Origin: Nocardioides sp. ChNu-153
GTDB taxonomy: Bacteria; Actinomycetota; Actinomycetes; Propionibacteriales; Nocardioidaceae
Reading direction: 5' to 3'
NCBI RefSeq assembly: GCF_030466625.1
Contig: NZ_JADEVT010000001.1
Span: 186,001 to 250,000 of the forward strand
Length of the DNA stretch: 64,000 nucleotides
Below, in pieces: positions 40,836-49,875 of this stretch. The notes under the pieces are model-generated. The model was not told where the DNA came from. It saw nothing but the letters and a program-made list of their open reading frames with translations, and ran no database searches. Position numbers and translations under genes: made by a program. Positions within the stretch are counted from its first letter, which is position 1. Every line of letters begins with the position of its first letter.

Positions 40836-42530
40836 ATGCACTCGTCTCGGAGAACACTTCTGGGTGCCGGCGCCGTCGTCGCGCCCACCCTCCTCGTCCC
40901 GTCCGTCGCCCCCGCGGTGCTCCCGCCCGCGGCGGCGGCCGACTCCCGTCGTACGGCGGCCGCCCCCACCCTGGGTGCGGACCCCTTCACCCTCGGCGTC
41001 GCCTCGGGCGACCCGGCCGCCGACGGCTTCGTCCTGTGGACGCGCCTCGCGCCCGAGCCGCTGGCCGCCGACGGCGCGGGCGGCATGCCGTCGCGCCGCT
41101 ACCAGGTGGCCTGGGAGGTCGCGGCCGACCCCGGCTTCCGCCGCGTCGTGCGCCGCGGCCAGGTCAGCGCCGGGCCGGAGTCGGCCCACGCCGTGCACGT
41201 CGAGGTCCGTGGCCTGGCCGCGGGCCGGGAGTACTGGTACCGCTTCCGCACCGGCGCCCGCGGCGCCGCCCACGTCTCCGGCGTCGGTCGCGCCGTCACC
41301 GCCCCCGCACCGTGGGCGCTGCCCCGGCAGCTGCGGATGGCGTTCGCCTCGTGCTCGAACTTCCCGGTCGGCTGGTTCACCGCCTACCGCCACCTCGCCG
41401 AGGAGCAGCCCGACCTGGTGCTCCACCTGGGCGACTACCAGTACGAGGGCGCGGCGAACCCCGCCCACCTGCGCCCGCACGCGGGCCCGGAGACCACGAC
41501 CCTGGCCGGCTACCGCCAGCGCCTCGCGCAGTACCGCACCGACCCCGACCTGCAGGCCGCCCACGCCGCCGCCCCGTGGCTCGTCGTGTGGGACGACCAC
41601 GAGGTGGACAACAACTACGCGGCACTGGTCTCGGAGAAGCCCGCCGAGCAGGCCGTGTTCGCCGAGCGGCGCGCGGCGGCGTACCGCGCCTACTACGAGA
41701 ACATGCCGCTGCGGCGCACCTCGGTGCCCCGCGGTCCCGGCATGCAGCTGTTCCGCCGCGTCTCGTGGGGCCGGCTGGCGACGTTCCACATGCTCGACAC
41801 GCGCCAGTACCGCTCCGACCAGGCGCAGGGCGACGGCTGGAAGGCGCCCGGCGGCGGGTACGACGACCCCACCCGCTCGCTGCCCGGCCTCGCCCAGGAG
41901 CGGTGGCTGCTCGACGGCCTGCGGGCCTCGGGCGCGCGCTGGGACGTGCTCGGCCAGCAGGTGTTCTTCGGCGGGCGGCGTAACGCGACCGGCGCGGCCA
42001 CGACCGTCTCGATGGACTCGTGGGACGGCTACCCGGCCTCGCGGCAGCGCATCAGCCAAGGCTTCCTCGACGCCCGGGTGCGCAACCCCGTGGTGCTCAC
42101 CGGCGACGTGCACGCCCACTGGGCGAGCGACCTCTACCTCGACTACGACGAGCCGACGACGCCGATCGGCTCGGAGTTCGTGACGACGTCGATCACCTCG
42201 GGCGGGGACGGGTACGACGACCCCACCGGCACCCACCCGTGGATGCCGGACAACCCCAACATCCGCTTCTGGACGAACCTGCGCGGCTACGTCTCGACCA
42301 CGATCGAGCCCGACGCGATGCGGGTCGACCACCGCTGCGTCCCCGTGGTCACGACGCCCGACGCGCAGGCCTTCACCCGTCGCTCGTACGTCGTGGAGGA
42401 CCGGGTGCGCGGCATGCAGCAGGTCGCGGACGCCCCGCTCGCCGCCGCGGCCGGTGCCCGCGCGCGTCGGGCGCTCCCGAGCGACGAGCAGGTCGTGCGC
42501 GACACGGTCCGGGAGGAGACCGGCTACTGA
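40836..42530 (+). CDS. secreted alkaline phosphatase D (PhoD-like phosphodiesterase)
   Basis: 564 residues. ATG 40836 starts a twin-arginine signal (MHSSRRTLLGAGAVV). The N-terminal PhoD domain begins PFTLGVASGDPAADGFVLWT. The metallophosphatase core has LHLGDYQYEG, VVWDDHEVDNNYA, LDTRQYR, and LTGDVHAHWASDL, the usual Fe/Ca ligand positions. It is exported and releases phosphate from esters. No Pho box was recognised. A doubled 11-bp GC repeat follows and probably ends transcription. Confidence 0.93.
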   Translation: MHSSRRTLLGAGAVVAPTLLVPSVAPAVLPPAAAADSRRTAAAPTLGADPFTLGVASGDPAADGFVLWTRLAPEPLAADGAGGMPSRRYQVAWEVAADPGFRRVVRRGQVSAGPESAHAVHVEVRGLAAGREYWYRFRTGARGAAHVSGVGRAVTAPAPWALPRQLRMAFASCSNFPVGWFTAYRHLAEEQPDLVLHLGDYQYEGAANPAHLRPHAGPETTTLAGYRQRLAQYRTDPDLQAAHAAAPWLVVWDDHEVDNNYAALVSEKPAEQAVFAERRAAAYRAYYENMPLRRTSVPRGPGMQLFRRVSWGRLATFHMLDTRQYRSDQAQGDGWKAPGGGYDDPTRSLPGLAQERWLLDGLRASGARWDVLGQQVFFGGRRNATGAATTVSMDSWDGYPASRQRISQGFLDARVRNPVVLTGDVHAHWASDLYLDYDEPTTPIGSEFVTTSITSGGDGYDDPTGTHPWMPDNPNIRFWTNLRGYVSTTIEPDAMRVDHRCVPVVTTPDAQAFTRRSYVVEDRVRGMQQVADAPLAAAAGARARRALPSDEQVVRDTVREETGY

Positions 42531-42552
42531 GCCGGCGCCGGGCCGGCGCCGG
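42531..42552. repeat. doubled 11-bp GC palindromic repeat between convergent genes
   Basis: GCCGGCGCCGG twice head to tail, immediately after the PhoD-like stop and 21 bases before the end of the opposing EamA gene. Each unit is nearly self-complementary; a bidirectional terminator is likely. Confidence 0.55.
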
Positions 42553-42573
42553 GCCAGCGCTGAGCCGGTCCTC

Positions 42574-43443
42574 TCAGTCGGGGGCCGGCTCGGCGTGCGG
42601 CGGGGCGCCGCGTGATGTGGCCGTGGCGCCCGCGACGGCGGCGACCACGCAGGCCAGGGCCGCGACTTGCAGCGCGGTCAGCAGCTCGCCGAGCACCACC
42701 AGCGCTGCTACCGCCGCGGCGGCGGGCTCGAGGCTCATGAGGATGCCGAAGACCGACGGCGGCAGCGTGCGCAGCGCGACGAGCTCGCACGAGTAGGGCA
42801 CCACGGAGCTCAGCAGCCCCACCGCGAGCCCGACGAGCAGGATGCGGGTGTCGAGCATCTGCCCGCCGTGCGCGGTCAGCACCCAGGGCGTGAGCGGCAC
42901 CGTCGCGACCAGGCTCGCCACCGCCAGCCCCTGCAGGCCGGGCCACTGCGCGCCGGTGCGCGCGCTCAGCAGGATGTACGCCGCCCACGCGACCCCGGCG
43001 ACGAGCGCGAAGGCGACGCCCACCGGGTCGAGGTCGGCGGGTTCGGCGCCGAGCAGCACGACGCCGGCCGCCGCCAGGCCCACCCACACGAGGTCGCGCG
43101 GGCGCCGGCTGCCCACGAGCGCCAGGGCCAGCGGGCCCACGAACTCGATGGTCACCGCGATGCCCAGCGGGATGCGCGCGAAGGACTGGTAGATCGCCCA
43201 GTTCATCGTGCCGAGGCTCAGCCCGAACCCCAGCACGACCAGCCAGTCGCTGCGCGAGCGGCCGCGCACCTGCGGCCGCGCCCACGCGAGCAGCACCAGC
43301 GTGCTGGTCACCAGGCGCAACCACACGATGGTGGTGGGGCTGACCTCGCCGAACAGTCCCTTGGCGACCGCCGCCCCCAGCTGCACCGACGCGATGCCGA
43401 CCAGGACGAGACCGACGGCGCGGCCCAGGGGTGGGGTGCTCAG
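42574..43443 (-). CDS. EamA/RhtA-type DMT family exporter
   Basis: 289 residues with about ten helices and two EamA repeats. VSPTTIVWLRLVTSTLVLL, NWAIYQSFARIPLGIAVTIE and LPPSVFGILMSLEPAAAAV resemble RhtA-like threonine/homoserine exporters. No ATG, GTG or TTG lies at a workable place: the first in-frame GTG would delete most of helix 1. A CTG (complement 43441-43443) overlaps the GH65 stop as CTGA and is followed by AGC, mirroring the GTGAGC starts common here. I therefore infer a CTG start; AGGAG lies only 2 bases away. Confidence 0.8.
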   Translation of the reverse strand: MSTPPLGRAVGLVLVGIASVQLGAAVAKGLFGEVSPTTIVWLRLVTSTLVLLAWARPQVRGRSRSDWLVVLGFGLSLGTMNWAIYQSFARIPLGIAVTIEFVGPLALALVGSRRPRDLVWVGLAAAGVVLLGAEPADLDPVGVAFALVAGVAWAAYILLSARTGAQWPGLQGLAVASLVATVPLTPWVLTAHGGQMLDTRILLVGLAVGLLSSVVPYSCELVALRTLPPSVFGILMSLEPAAAAVAALVVLGELLTALQVAALACVVAAVAGATATSRGAPPHAEPAPD

Positions 43444-45947
43444 GACTCCTCGTCCGGTCCGACCACGGGGGTCGGCACGCCGGCGGTGATGACGGTGCCG
43501 TCGGCGCGGTGGCCGCCGACGAGGGGCCGGTCGCCCAGCACCCCGTCCTTGCGCGGGCCCTGGTGCGCCAGGGTCACGGTGGCCGCGGTGCCGGGGCGGG
43601 CCACGTGCTCCTCGCCGCGCACCCGGAACGGCACCTCGCCGTCGCCGTCGACGACCGCGACGGTCATCTCGTCCTGGGTGACGGTGACCTGCACCCGGGT
43701 GCCGTGCCACTGCAGCGGGAACGACAGCGACGGCCAGTCGGCGGGCAGGCGCGGGTCGAACGACAGGCGCTCGCCGTGGTCGCGCATGCCGGCGAAGCCG
43801 CTGACGAGCGCCGACCAGACGCCACCCATCGACGCGACGTGGAGGCCGTCGACGGTGTTGCCGTGCAGGTTGACGAGGTCGACGTAGAGCGCGGAGCGGA
43901 AGTAGCGCAGCGCCACCTCGTGGTAGCCGACCTCGGCCGCCATCACCGACTGCACGACCGCCGACAGCGTCGAGTCGCCCGTCGTGATGGGGTCGTAGTA
44001 CTCGAAGTCGGCCTTCTTCTCCTCGGGCGTGAAGCGGTCGCCCTGGAGGAAGAGCGCGAGCACGACGTCGGCCTGCTTGAGCACCTGGAACCGGTAGATG
44101 ACCAGCGGGTGGTAGTGCAGCAGCAGCGGCCGCAGCTCCATCGGGGTGCGGGAGAGGTCCCACACCTCGCGGTCGAGGAAGTGCTCGTCCTGCGGGTGGA
44201 TCCCGAGGGTCTCGTCGAACGGGATCGTCATCCCGGCCGCGCACCGGGCCCACTCCTCGACCTCGCCGTCGCGCAGCTCCGTGCGGTGCACGACCTGCGT
44301 GTACGCCGCGGGGTCGCTCGCGGCGAGGTCCCGCACCGCCTGCACGGCGCGCTCGAGGTTGTAGCGCGCCATGACGTTGGTGAACAGGTTGTTGTTGACG
44401 ACCGTCGTGTACTCGTCCGGGCCCGTCACGCCGTGGATGTGGAACGAGTCGGTGCCGTTCGTGCGCCAGAACCCGATGTCGGCCCACATGCGGGCGGTCT
44501 CGACGAGGATGTCGATGCCGTCGCGCACGAGGAACCCCGTGTCGCCGGTCGCGTCGACGTACTTCGCGAGCGCGTAGGAGATGTCGGCGTCGATGTGCAC
44601 CTGCGCGGTGCCTGCGGCGTAGTACGCCGACGCCTCCTCGCCGTTGATGGTGCGCCACGGGAACAGGGCCCCGGCCTGGGCCATCTCCTTCGCGCGCTCG
44701 CGGGCCGCGGGCAGCATGCGGCAGCGGAAGTGCAGCGCGTTGCGGGCCGTGTCGGGGGAGGTGTAGGTGAGGAACGGCAGGACGTAGACCTCGGTGTCCC
44801 AGAAGTAGTGCCCCTCGTAGCCCGAGCCGCTCACTCCCTTGGCCGGCACGCCCTGGTGGTCGGCGCGCGCGCTGGCCTGCGCGAGCTGGAACAGGTTGAA
44901 GCGGATGGCCTGCTGCAGCTCCGGGTGGCCCTCGACGACGACGTCCGCGCCGGCCCAGAAGCGGTCGAACCAGGCCTGCTGCTCCTCGCGGTAGTGGTCG
45001 ACGCCGAGGCGCCGCGCCCGGTCGAGCGTGCGGTCGCAGCGGTCGGAGAGCTCCCGGACGGGGACGCCCTTCGAGGAGTGGTAGGCGACCAGCTTGTCGA
45101 CGCGGATGGTGCTGCCCTGCGTCGCGTCGGCGCGCACGACGTACTTCGCCATGTCCTCCTCGGCGTGCCGGATCACCTCGTGGGTGTCGTCGCAGGTGAG
45201 GAGGTGGTCGGCGGCGACGGCGACCGTCATCTTCGAGCGGGCGCACTGGTAGCCCAGGAGCATCCGCTGCTCGTTGGCGTAGTGGGCGCGGGGGAGCAGC
45301 ACGCGGTGCTCGAACCCCGACGACTTGCGGGGGTCGAGGCCCTCGCCGAGGGAGGCGCCCGGCACGTGGTACTCGTCCTTGCCGTCCTGGCGGTTGAGCA
45401 TCTGCGAGGAGATGACAATGGGCGCGTCGCCGTCGAGCATCGTGACCTCGAGGCTCAGCAGCGACAGGTGCCGCTCGGTCATCGAGACCATGCGGCGCGA
45501 GACCACCCGCACCCGCTTGCCCGAGGGGGTGCGCCACACGAGCGTCCGCGTCAGCTCGCCGGACCGGAAGTCCAGCGAGCGCTCGTAGTGCTCGAGGTCG
45601 GCGGTGCCCAGGTTGAGCGGCTCGTCGTCGACGTAGAGCTTGAGCACCTTCACGTCGGGCACGTTGACGATCGTCTGGCCGGTGCGGGCGAAGCCGAACG
45701 CGCTCTCGGCGTGCTTGATCGGCCACGTCTCGTGGAAGCCGTTGATGAAGGTGCCGTGGGCGTGGGCGTCCCGGCCCTCCGCGGGGTTGCCCCGCATGCC
45801 CAGGTAGCCGTTGGCGACGGTGAACAGCGTCTCGGTCAGGCCGAGGTCGCCGGGGAAGTGGTCGGTCTCGACGAGGCGCCACGGGTCGACCGGGAAGCGC
45901 CCGCGGTCCATCGGGTCCTCGGGGACGTCCTTGCGCATCGCGGCCAT
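43440..45947 (-). CDS. glycoside hydrolase family 65 (maltose/trehalose/kojibiose phosphorylase type)
   Basis: 835 residues from an ATG overlapping the upstream HAD stop (TGATG). N-terminal beta-sandwich (about 1-280: ETLFTVANGYLGMRGN), then an (alpha/alpha)6 barrel with GYEGHYFWDTEVYVLPFL, the general-acid Glu near residue 511 in GVTGPDEYTTVVNNN, and phosphate-site HPLVIYRFQVLKQADVV. A C-terminal sandwich ends the protein. GH65 enzymes phosphorolyse alpha-linked disaccharides to beta-glucose-1-phosphate, and the adjoining HAD mutase would convert that to glucose-6-phosphate. Which disaccharide is not evident. M. tuberculosis has the same pair (Rv3400-Rv3401, from memory). Confidence 0.92.
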   Translation of the reverse strand: MAAMRKDVPEDPMDRGRFPVDPWRLVETDHFPGDLGLTETLFTVANGYLGMRGNPAEGRDAHAHGTFINGFHETWPIKHAESAFGFARTGQTIVNVPDVKVLKLYVDDEPLNLGTADLEHYERSLDFRSGELTRTLVWRTPSGKRVRVVSRRMVSMTERHLSLLSLEVTMLDGDAPIVISSQMLNRQDGKDEYHVPGASLGEGLDPRKSSGFEHRVLLPRAHYANEQRMLLGYQCARSKMTVAVAADHLLTCDDTHEVIRHAEEDMAKYVVRADATQGSTIRVDKLVAYHSSKGVPVRELSDRCDRTLDRARRLGVDHYREEQQAWFDRFWAGADVVVEGHPELQQAIRFNLFQLAQASARADHQGVPAKGVSGSGYEGHYFWDTEVYVLPFLTYTSPDTARNALHFRCRMLPAARERAKEMAQAGALFPWRTINGEEASAYYAAGTAQVHIDADISYALAKYVDATGDTGFLVRDGIDILVETARMWADIGFWRTNGTDSFHIHGVTGPDEYTTVVNNNLFTNVMARYNLERAVQAVRDLAASDPAAYTQVVHRTELRDGEVEEWARCAAGMTIPFDETLGIHPQDEHFLDREVWDLSRTPMELRPLLLHYHPLVIYRFQVLKQADVVLALFLQGDRFTPEEKKADFEYYDPITTGDSTLSAVVQSVMAAEVGYHEVALRYFRSALYVDLVNLHGNTVDGLHVASMGGVWSALVSGFAGMRDHGERLSFDPRLPADWPSLSFPLQWHGTRVQVTVTQDEMTVAVVDGDGEVPFRVRGEEHVARPGTAATVTLAHQGPRKDGVLGDRPLVGGHRADGTVITAGVPTPVVGPDEES

Positions 45948-46723
45948 CAGGCGTCGGCCCCCGGCAGGCCGGCCCCCGGCCCGTCGGTGACGGGCACGAG
46001 CTCGGCCAGGTCGGTGACGACGACGGTCGCGCCGGCCTCGGTGAGCACGGCGGCGCCGGCCCCGCGGTCGACGCCGACGACGGCGGCGAAGGCGCCGGCC
46101 GCGCCCGCGCGCACGCCGGAGACGGCGTCCTCGAGCACGACGGAGGTCGCGGCGTCGGCACCCAGCGCGGCGGCCGCGTGGAGGAACGTGTCGGGGGCCG
46201 GCTTGCCCGGCAGGCCCAGCTCCTTGGCCACCGTGCCGGACACGACGGTCTCGAAGCGGTCGAGCAGGCCCGCGGTGCGCAGCACGGCCGGGGCGTTCGC
46301 GGAGGACGAGACGACTGCGAGACGGATGTCGAGGGTCGCCAGGTGGTCGAGCAGCGCGACGGAGCCCGGGTAGGGGCGCACGCCCTCCCGCTCCAGCACC
46401 TCGTTGAACGACTCGTTCTTGCGGTCGCCCAGGCCGTGGATCGTCTCGGCCTCCGGGCTGTCGGACTCGCTGCCCTCGGGGAGGTCGATGCCGCGGGAGG
46501 CGAGGAAGTCGCGCACCCCGTCGTACCGGGGCTTGCCGTCGACGTGGTCGAAGTAGTCGCGCTCGGTGTAGGGCGAGGTGTCGCCGGGACCGTCCCAGGC
46601 GGCGAGGAAGTCGTTGAACATGACCTCCCACGCGCGCATGTGGACCTCCGCCGTCGGCGTGATGACGCCGTCGAGGTCGAAGAGGGCGGCGCGGTGCTCG
46701 GACCAGTCGATCGCAGTTGTCAC
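45947..46723 (-). CDS. HAD hydrolase, beta-phosphoglucomutase family
   Basis: 258 residues. Nucleophile and acid Asp16/Asp18 in ALFDLDGVITPTAEVH, motif II Ser in VVSSSANA, motif III Lys in LPGKPAPDTFLHAAA, and motif IV acidic pair in VVLEDAVSGVRAGAAG, with an enlarged cap. Likely interconverts beta-glucose-1-phosphate and glucose-6-phosphate for the GH65 phosphorylase encoded next (TGATG overlap). Start is GTG. Confidence 0.9.
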   Translation of the reverse strand: MTTAIDWSEHRAALFDLDGVITPTAEVHMRAWEVMFNDFLAAWDGPGDTSPYTERDYFDHVDGKPRYDGVRDFLASRGIDLPEGSESDSPEAETIHGLGDRKNESFNEVLEREGVRPYPGSVALLDHLATLDIRLAVVSSSANAPAVLRTAGLLDRFETVVSGTVAKELGLPGKPAPDTFLHAAAALGADAATSVVLEDAVSGVRAGAAGAFAAVVGVDRGAGAAVLTEAGATVVVTDLAELVPVTDGPGAGLPGADA

Positions 46724-46835
46724 CGGGACAGGCTAGGGCCCCGCCGCGCGGCCCGTGAGGAGGACGTCGTTAACGGGGGGTTACCGGTGGCCGCCCGCAT
46801 CCCGGCGCCCCGGTGGGTGGGGGCCGGCGCCGGTC

Positions 46836-46841
46836 TACCCT
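46836..46841 (+). promoter_or_regulatory. -10 hexamer for ilvD
   Basis: TACCCT is 6 bases before ATG 46848, consistent with leaderless ilvD mRNA. Confidence 0.4.
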
Positions 46842-46847
46842 GGGCCC

Positions 46848-48605
46848 ATGACCGGTGGCGCCCCCGACTCCCAGCTCGACTCCCAGCCCGACTCCCAGCT
46901 CGACTCCCAGCCCGACTCCCAGCCCGCGACGCAGCCCGACATCAAGCCGCGCTCGCGCGACGTCACGGACGGCCTCGAGCGCGCCGCCGCGCGCGGCATG
47001 CTGCGCGCCGTCGGCATGGGGGACGACGACTGGGAGAAGCCGCAGATCGGCGTCGCCTCGTCGTGGAACGAGATCACCCCGTGCAACCTCTCGCTCGACC
47101 GGCTGGCGAAGGCCGTGAAGAACGGCGTGCACGCCGCGGGCGGCTTCCCGATGGAGTTCGGCACCATCTCGGTCTCCGACGGCATCTCGATGGGCCACGA
47201 GGGCATGCACTTCTCGCTGGTCTCCCGCGAGGTCATCGCTGACTCGGTGGAGACCGTGATGATGGCCGAGCGCCTCGACGGCTCGGTGCTGCTGGCGGGC
47301 TGCGACAAGTCGCTGCCCGGCATGCTCATGGCCGCGGCCCGCCTCGACCTCTCGAGCGTGTTCCTGTACGCCGGCTCGATCATGCCCGGCAAGGTCGACG
47401 GCCGCGACGTGACGATCATCGACGCGTTCGAGGCCGTCGGCGCCTGCCTGGCCGGGAAGATCTCCCGCGAGGAGGTAGACAAGGTCGAGCGCGCCATCTG
47501 TCCCGGCGAGGGCGCCTGCGGCGGCATGTACACGGCCAACACGATGGCCGCCGTCGCCGAGGCCCTCGGCATGTCCCTGCCCGGCTCCGCGGCCCCGCCG
47601 GCCGTCGACCGCCGCCGCGACGGCTACGCGCACAAGTCGGGCGAGGCCGTGGTCGGGCTGCTGCGCCGCGGCATCACGGCGCGCCAGATCATGACGAAGG
47701 AGGCGTTCGAGAACGCCATCACCGTCGTGATGGCGCTGGGCGGATCCACCAACGCCGTGCTCCACCTCCTCGCCATCGCCCGCGAGGCCGAGGTCGACCT
47801 GACGCTCGAGGACTTCAACCGCATCGGCGACAAGGTGCCGCACCTCGGCGACCTCAAGCCGTTCGGCAAGTACGTGATGTACGACGTCGACCAGAAGGGC
47901 GGCATCCCGATGGTGATGAAGGCCCTCCTCGACGCGGGCCTCATGCACGGCGACTGCCTCACCGTGACCGGCCGCACGATGGCGGAGAACCTCGCCGACA
48001 TCGCCCCGCCGGCCGTCGACGACGACGTGATCCGCACGCTCGACCGCCCCATCCACGCGACCGGCGGCCTGACGATCCTCCACGGCACGCTGGCCCCCGA
48101 GGGCGCGGTCGTGAAGTCGGCCGGCTTCGACGAGTCGGTCTTCGAGGGCACGGCCCGCGTCTTCGACGGCGAGCGGGCGGCGATGGACGCCCTCGCCGCC
48201 GGCGAGCTGAAGCCCCGCGACGTGGTCGTCATCCGCTACGAGGGCCCCAAGGGCGGCCCGGGCATGCGCGAGATGCTCGCCATCACCGGCGCGATCAAGG
48301 GCGCGGGCCTCGGCAAGGACGTGCTGCTGCTCACCGACGGCCGCTTCTCCGGCGGCACGACGGGGCTGTGCGTCGGCCACGTGGCCCCCGAGGCGGTCGA
48401 CGCCGGGCCCATCGCGTTCGTGCGCGACGGCGACCGGATCACGCTCGACGTGGCCAACCGCCGCCTCGACGTCGACATCGACGCGGACGAGCTGGAGCGC
48501 CGCAAGGAGGGCTGGGAGCCGCTGCCCCCGAAGTACACCCGCGGTGTCCTCGGCAAGTACGCCCGCACGGTGCAGTCGGCCGCGCACGGCGCGGTCACCT
48601 TCTGA
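46848..48605 (+). CDS. ilvD: dihydroxy-acid dehydratase
   Basis: 585 residues; third step of Val/Ile synthesis. Fe-S ligands are in [28 protein letters not shown] and [38 protein letters not shown] is the C-terminal signature. The first 28 or so residues are not conserved and contain a 5-unit D-S-Q-L/P tetrapeptide run encoded by a 12-bp DNA repeat. ATG 46848 has a -10 hexamer 6 bases ahead. The gene is 7.4 kb from ilvBNC and evidently transcribed separately. Confidence 0.96.
   Translation: MTGGAPDSQLDSQPDSQLDSQPDSQPATQPDIKPRSRDVTDGLERAAARGMLRAVGMGDDDWEKPQIGVASSWNEITPCNLSLDRLAKAVKNGVHAAGGFPMEFGTISVSDGISMGHEGMHFSLVSREVIADSVETVMMAERLDGSVLLAGCDKSLPGMLMAAARLDLSSVFLYAGSIMPGKVDGRDVTIIDAFEAVGACLAGKISREEVDKVERAICPGEGACGGMYTANTMAAVAEALGMSLPGSAAPPAVDRRRDGYAHKSGEAVVGLLRRGITARQIMTKEAFENAITVVMALGGSTNAVLHLLAIAREAEVDLTLEDFNRIGDKVPHLGDLKPFGKYVMYDVDQKGGIPMVMKALLDAGLMHGDCLTVTGRTMAENLADIAPPAVDDDVIRTLDRPIHATGGLTILHGTLAPEGAVVKSAGFDESVFEGTARVFDGERAAMDALAAGELKPRDVVVIRYEGPKGGPGMREMLAITGAIKGAGLGKDVLLLTDGRFSGGTTGLCVGHVAPEAVDAGPIAFVRDGDRITLDVANRRLDVDIDADELERRKEGWEPLPPKYTRGVLGKYARTVQSAAHGAVTF
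46866..46925 (+). repeat. five in-frame 12-bp repeats at the start of ilvD
   Basis: GACTCCCAGCTC and GACTCCCAGCCC units, order L-P-L-P-P, encoding D-S-Q-L/P. Length change by slippage would keep the frame. Confidence 0.9.
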
Positions 48606-48615
48606 GGCGGGTCCG

Positions 48616-49875
48616 CTGAGCCTCCCCCGACCCGACCTCGACCCGGCCCACCTCGACCCGGCGGCGCTCGACCGCGCGGACCCGCTGGCGGCGTACCGCG
48701 AGCGGTTCGTCGGGGCGGGCACGTCGCTGGTCTACCTCGACGGCAACTCGCTGGGCCGCCCGCTGCGCACGACGGTGGAGCGGATGGCGTCGTTCGTCGA
48801 GGCCGAGTGGGGCGGGCGGCTCATCCGGGGCTGGGACGAGGGTTGGTTCGACCTGCCGCTCACCCTCGGCGACGAGCTGGGCCGGGTGGTGCTGGGCGCG
48901 GCGCCGGGCCAGACGGTGGTCGGCGACGCCACGACGGTGCTGCTCTACAAGCTGTTGCGCGCCCTCGTGGACGCGGCGGTGGCGCGGGACCCCCGCCGTA
49001 CCGAGGTCGTCGTCGACACCGACAACTTCCCCACCGACCGGTACGTCGTGGAGGGGGTCGCCGCGGAGCGGGGCCTGACGGTGCGCTGGCTCGAGGTGCC
49101 GGTCGACGGCGGGATGGAGGTCGCGGCCCTCGAGCCGCTGCTCGGCCCACGCACGGGCGTCGTCGTGCTCAGCCACGTCGCCTACCGGTCCGGCCACCTC
49201 GCCGACCTCGCGGGCGTCACCGCCGCCGCCCACGCGGCCGGCGCGTTCGTGCTCGCGGACCTGTGCCACTCCGCCGGGGCCGTCGAGGTCGGGCTCGACG
49301 CCGCGGACGTCGACGTGGCCGTCGGGTGCAGCTACAAGTACCTGGGCGGCGGGCCCGGCGCCCCCGCCTTCGCGTACGTCGCGGCCCGGCTCCACGACGA
49401 GCTGCGCCAGCCCATCACCGGCTGGATGGGCCACGCCGACCCGTTCGCGATGGGTCCCGGCCACCAGCCCGCCCCGGGCATGCGGCGCTTCCTCTCGGGC
49501 ACCCCGCCGGTGCTCGCGATGCAGCCGTTGCGCGACACGGTGGCGCTGCTCGACGAGGCCGGCGTGCCGGCGGTGCGCGCCAAGGCGGCGGGGCTCACGT
49601 CGTACGTCGTCGACCTCGCCGACGTGCACCTCGCCCCGCTCGGCGTGCGGCTCGCCAGCCCCCGCGACCCCGCCGCCCGCGGCGGCCACGTGACGCTCAC
49701 CCACCCCGCGATGCGCGAGGTGGTCGCGCGGCTGTGGCGCGAGGACGTGCTGCCCGACCACCGCGACCCCCACGGCCTGCGGGTCGGGCTCTCGCCGCTC
49801 TCGACGTCGTACGCCGAGGCGCACGCGGGTGTGCTCGCCGTCCGCACGGCCCTGCTGGACCTCGGGGCCGGCTAG
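48616..49875 (+). CDS. kynU: kynureninase
   Basis: 419 residues, the family length. PLP enzyme cleaving kynurenine to anthranilate and alanine. YLDGNSLGRPL, VVVDTDNFPTDRYV, ADLCHSAGAVEV and the Schiff-base Lys241 in GCSYKYLGGGPG are conserved, as is HVTLTH near the end. No ATG/GTG/TTG lies between the ilvD stop and the conserved N-terminus. The next upstream start is inside ilvD where the frame is only a shadow. CTG 48616, followed by AGC, is the most likely start. It begins 10 bases after ilvD and ends sharing CTAG with the opposing MFS remnant. No other kynurenine-pathway gene is in view. Confidence 0.85.
   Translation: MSLPRPDLDPAHLDPAALDRADPLAAYRERFVGAGTSLVYLDGNSLGRPLRTTVERMASFVEAEWGGRLIRGWDEGWFDLPLTLGDELGRVVLGAAPGQTVVGDATTVLLYKLLRALVDAAVARDPRRTEVVVDTDNFPTDRYVVEGVAAERGLTVRWLEVPVDGGMEVAALEPLLGPRTGVVVLSHVAYRSGHLADLAGVTAAAHAAGAFVLADLCHSAGAVEVGLDAADVDVAVGCSYKYLGGGPGAPAFAYVAARLHDELRQPITGWMGHADPFAMGPGHQPAPGMRRFLSGTPPVLAMQPLRDTVALLDEAGVPAVRAKAAGLTSYVVDLADVHLAPLGVRLASPRDPAARGGHVTLTHPAMREVVARLWREDVLPDHRDPHGLRVGLSPLSTSYAEAHAGVLAVRTALLDLGAG

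Noticed and set aside
48544-48615. GTG 48544 as kynureninase start
   Set aside because: The first 24 codons would be a shadow of the ilvD 3' end (Ser/Arg/Pro-rich) and lengthen the protein beyond the family norm.
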